DNA of 64,000 nucleotides from Eleginops maclovinus. Its lineage: Eukaryota > Chordata > Actinopteri > Perciformes > Eleginopidae. Below are positions 60,501 to 64,000 of the stretch, one piece after another. Below the pieces are notes generated by a model. That model was given only the letters and a program-made list of their open reading frames with translations. It was not told where the DNA came from and ran no database searches. A program made the position numbers and the translations under genes. The stretch spans positions 14,735,427-14,799,426 of the forward strand of contig NC_086366.1 of the NCBI RefSeq assembly GCF_036324505.1. The letters run 5' to 3'. Positions within the stretch are counted from its first letter, which is position 1. Every line of letters begins with the position of its first letter.

Positions 60501-62046
60501 AATGGCAGGATTGTATAATAATGAGTAGCTAAATAAAACATCAACACATCAAAACCAATTCTTGAGAATATGCCTGTTCCTCATTTTCTCTTAAATTTTA
60601 CTTTGAGTACTTCTAGCCAATTCCCTGATGGCTTGCTGATTCCACTAGTTACTAGGCCTTATACGCCTACCTGTCACACTGCTGGATGGTCTTTTGTGTT
60701 AATTTATTGCTAACTCCTTGCAAAATTCCCAATGTACGCTGCTAAGATATTGTCTATATTTGATGACCTAACATTAAATCATCCTTCCACAGGCACTGTA
60801 ATGATCCCTCAGTGTCTCAGGTAATGCCAAGAGGCAGTCACAATCAAAGATGTTGCTCAGTGATCTCATTCAGACCAAGCGGGACTTTTCAGCTTCTCTC
60901 TCCTCAGTGCTGGCCAAGTGATATGTCACTGGAACAAATCTGATCGTTTCACAATTTTTACTATCAGCATCCAAAAACCTTTACATTTTGAAGGTGCAGA
61001 AGTCTTAAGTAGGAAGAGATGAGTCAGAGTTGACCTCTTTGACCTGATTTCTTACTCAAAAAACTATCTTTCTTTTCACATTTTGAAATAAAACATTGTT
61101 CAACTCAAGATGTTTGACACAAAAAAGACAAAGTAACAAAAGTCACCATGCAGGGATGTAAGGAATAGTGCAAATCCTGTTGATTCACAACAATTTAGGA
61201 AATGCTGTATGTACTTGTTAAGTGTAGAGCTAAACTCTGAACTTAGCATTCCTAATTTTGTCTGAATCTGATTTGTTCTTAAAAAGTGATGAGTAAAGAA
61301 GATAGATTAGGAAAGGATGGATAGCCAGTCATGGGCTTGAATGTGTCCAATTTTTCTTTCCATATACCGTGAGCGGAGGAAGACGGTTATTTGTCTCGGG
61401 GGAGAGATTCTCTAAAACACTCTGATTCACCTCCTCTGTTATGGCTTGTATCAGCTAGTTGACTCATACAAGCTATTGTAGGTCCTCGGCCATTACTATA
61501 GCACATTTTTAAGTGAAAGCTAGAAAAATTGACATTGAATCGATTAGCTGTGATTTGTACAGTATATAAACAGTATACGATACTTTGCTTCTACCATCAT
61601 GTGGTCAAATCTGTGAAATGTTGTATTATAATATAAGGAGAACTATGAACATTACTAATGGCAGCAGTAGTGTCTGTTTCATATTTGTCTCGCTTTTCCA
61701 GAATCATGACTCTGGTTTTTCCATCTGCTCAACTTAGACAGAGAACCAGACTGTGGAAGTGCAGCTACTGAGAAACAACATTCAAACTAATAATTTAAAG
61801 ATCAATCAGAAGCGACAAGGGGGAAATGTTTATGGTATGGTATAGTCATTAACAGTAGCCCGTCAGTGTGTCACTGCATCTTTGCTCCATCACTCACATC
61901 CTTCCTTTCATCCGTTTTTCAGAATTGATTTGGGCATTTCTCAAATTTGTGTGATTATCAATTTGAAATATGACAAAGAAGATTAGTAACCTGACTTGTT
62001 ATCTAATGTTGACTAGCTTTCTATTTCAATGACGATGACATACATG

Positions 62047-62574
62047 TCTGTTTGCAGTGGTGTAAAGTAACTAAGTAGATTTACTAAAGAACTTTACTTA
62101 AGTACAGTTTTGAAGGACTTGTACTTTACTTGAGTATTTCCATTTTTTGGTACTTTGTAAATCTATTCCACTACAATTCAGAGGTACATCTTGCACTTTT
62201 ACTCCACTAAATGTATTTGATACCTTTAGCTTCTTTGCAGATTTGGATTAATGATATGAAATATAATCCACACTCAAATAAGACTTTAGTTACACTTTGA
62301 GTAAATTCGCAAGCTTGTAGTATACAATATATAATCAAAACATGCTTTGATAAACACTTGCATTAATAATTTGGATCAAAACATATCTTATACACGATAC
62401 TGGAATGAGCAACTCTGCATAATGACTACTTTTACTTTTGGTATTTTAAGTAGCAAAAGTTAATGCTTGATGCTTTAGTAACACTTTGAATGCAGGACTT
62501 TAACTTGTATGTATTCCCACACTCTGGTACATTTAAGTACATGGTCTGAGTACTTCTCCCCGTCTGTCTGTTTG
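62047..62574. mobile_element. hAT-type miniature element with 8-bp target duplication
   Basis: The element proper is 62055-62566. It starts CAGTGGTGTAAAGTAACTAAG and contains the repeated TACTT/AAGTA-rich body (CTTGTACTTTACTTGAGTA, TTTTACTCCACTA, AATGCAGGACTTTAACTTG) that I recognise from a very abundant fish non-autonomous hAT family. The far end, GAGTACTTCTCCCCGTCTG, is the degenerate inverted partner of the start. Exact 8-bp direct repeats TCTGTTTG flank it at 62047-62054 and 62567-62574, the target-site duplication size of hAT transposons. It has no coding capacity. Confidence 0.85.
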
Positions 62575-62859
62575 TGTATGCGTTTATGTTTGTGTACGTG
62601 TAATACTTAGGCGACAGTGTTAGGGGGTGATTTACACACCTACAGTATGACATTTGACCTCTAGGTGTCAGCAAAGCAACACACCATGCACCTTAGGGAA
62701 CTTTTTAGGTCCTTGCCAGAGACCAGGAAGTCTGGATGAGTTGTGTGTATATAAACAACAACACTGACTAAACCGTGCTCTGGCTCCTAAAACTGCCATT
62801 GAAGATGATGGGAGAGAATGTGTTTTTGAACACAGATTTCTATGTAATTATATGTTTCT

Positions 62860-62890
<31 letters not shown>

Positions 62891-64000
62891 GGATCAGATA
62901 CACAGCTGGTATAGAGACATGTTAATGACGATAGCCTATGATGTTTAGATGATATGAATAGCTGGGGTCCATAAAGCAGTTAAGTGATCATAGAAATTCT
63001 GAAAAATCTATTAGGGCAACTATGGGCAGCCGAGAGCTGTATATACTGTAGGTTCTGGTTTGGTTAAAAAAAAGTGTGTTAAAATGTAAAACAAATGCAC
63101 TGTATGGGCCAGAACACAGGACATGCCCTCTGCAGTGTGCACATGGCTTATCTCTCTTTTATCCAATTGATACAAAGCAGCATATACAAGTATAACAAGT
63201 CTGTCTACAAGATAGTCACTGTTGATGATGATTTGGTGGTTTGCATGTATCATATTTGTTGATGTGTTGAGAAATGTTTCATCATCCTAGGGTTATAACG
63301 ACCTCTCTGTAGGATTCAGCCAATTAATAGTTATTGTGTCCACTTCTTAATAGTTAACATTTTGGAGGTACAAGCTCTTGACCTGCTGACTGAATTATGT
63401 TGCAAAGTATGAACATTGAAATCTTGTTTATTTAGGTCATACCACCACCTGCTGGAAAGTAAAGTGGACTGCAATTCACAATGAAGTCCTGCTTTTCCCT
63501 TCAACATGCTTTATACGTAAAGTTATTAAAGCAACACAACTGTTGGTATATTTCCCCCATGAGATAATACATGGTTGTTAATCTTTAAAGTGTTATTGAC
63601 CCTGTAAACATTGGTGTGTGTTGAATTTTTTTGCTGAACAAATTATGTTTACTCATTTTATGCTACTTTGTAATTTTACTTTATTATATTTCTTTGAGAG
63701 TCATGGATAGACCTAAATAACAGACTAGAATACTATATGTTACAATGCAATACCACACATCTAATCCACCCACTAGTATACCAAGTGTATACAACTGGAT
63801 CCACATTAATGAACTGCACAATGAATTTTAAATACATCCACATTATATAATCTAGTTAAGAATGAAAGGAGCCATGCAGAATGACTTATCTTCTGGGATC
63901 TGAGTAATTCATCCACCACTGGGTAAAGTAATCAAACGGCAATGTCACAACAAATGAATCATGCCAGAATTAGGATGACTCAATATGAGTAAGTAGTGTG
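62575..64000. other. Intergenic DNA at right end of window
   Basis: Apart from the poly-T/poly-G run I see no gene, RNA or named repeat in this stretch. It is AT-rich, unique-looking sequence. Confidence 0.5.
62859..62892. repeat. Poly-T / poly-G run
   Basis: Eleven T followed by 23 consecutive G (62870-62892). Such a G run can form intramolecular quadruplexes and is also prone to length error in sequencing. Confidence 0.9.

Overview
This is a piece of vertebrate nuclear genome, almost certainly from a teleost (ray-finned) fish. Evidence: split genes with GT-AG introns, (CA)n/(TG)n microsatellites over 100 bp long, a 5'-truncated CR1/L2/Rex1-type LINE, a hAT-type miniature element of a kind common in fish, and orthologues of a human chromosome 3q25 block. 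Species cannot be named from the sequence.

Layout, left to right. 1-4.2 kb: no recognisable gene, two long dinucleotide repeats. 4.25-4.6 kb (minus): two short candidate exons of an unidentified gene, arranged head to head with an intronless P2Y nucleotide receptor on the plus strand (5111-6103). 6.8-15.25 kb (minus): mfsd1, a lysosomal MFS transporter. Its 15 main coding exons could all be placed (15249-10079), and two further candidate exons (7146-6786) may give an alternative C-terminus ending just before tandem poly(A) signals. 15.77-17.9 kb: a dead LINE fragment. 19.9-32.1 kb (minus): four P2Y12-family receptor genes in a row: p2ry13 (three exons, one frameshift), two intronless P2Y14-like paralogues, and p2ry12 (two coding exons). 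41.6-53.2 kb (minus): igsf10 in nine coding exons that join in phase to 2571 codons. 53.8-64 kb: no recognisable gene; two more TG tracts, a hAT miniature element with an exact 8-bp target duplication, a poly-T/poly-G run and one possibly conserved non-coding block.

In human, the P2RY12/13/14 cluster lies beside IGSF10 in the same orientation, inside introns of MED12L on the other strand; MFSD1 is also on 3q25 but farther away. Here the receptors and igsf10 keep order and orientation, mfsd1 is close by, and I see no med12l exon. The cluster supplies Gi-type nucleotide receptors used in haemostasis, microglia and immune cells. mfsd1 and igsf10 are functionally unrelated neighbours.

I found no wholly new system. 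The items most worth a second look are the possible mfsd1 C-terminal extension, the p2ry13 frameshift, receptor paralogues that have lost family signature residues, coding introns in receptors that are intronless in human, and the unidentified exon pair at 4.3-4.6 kb.
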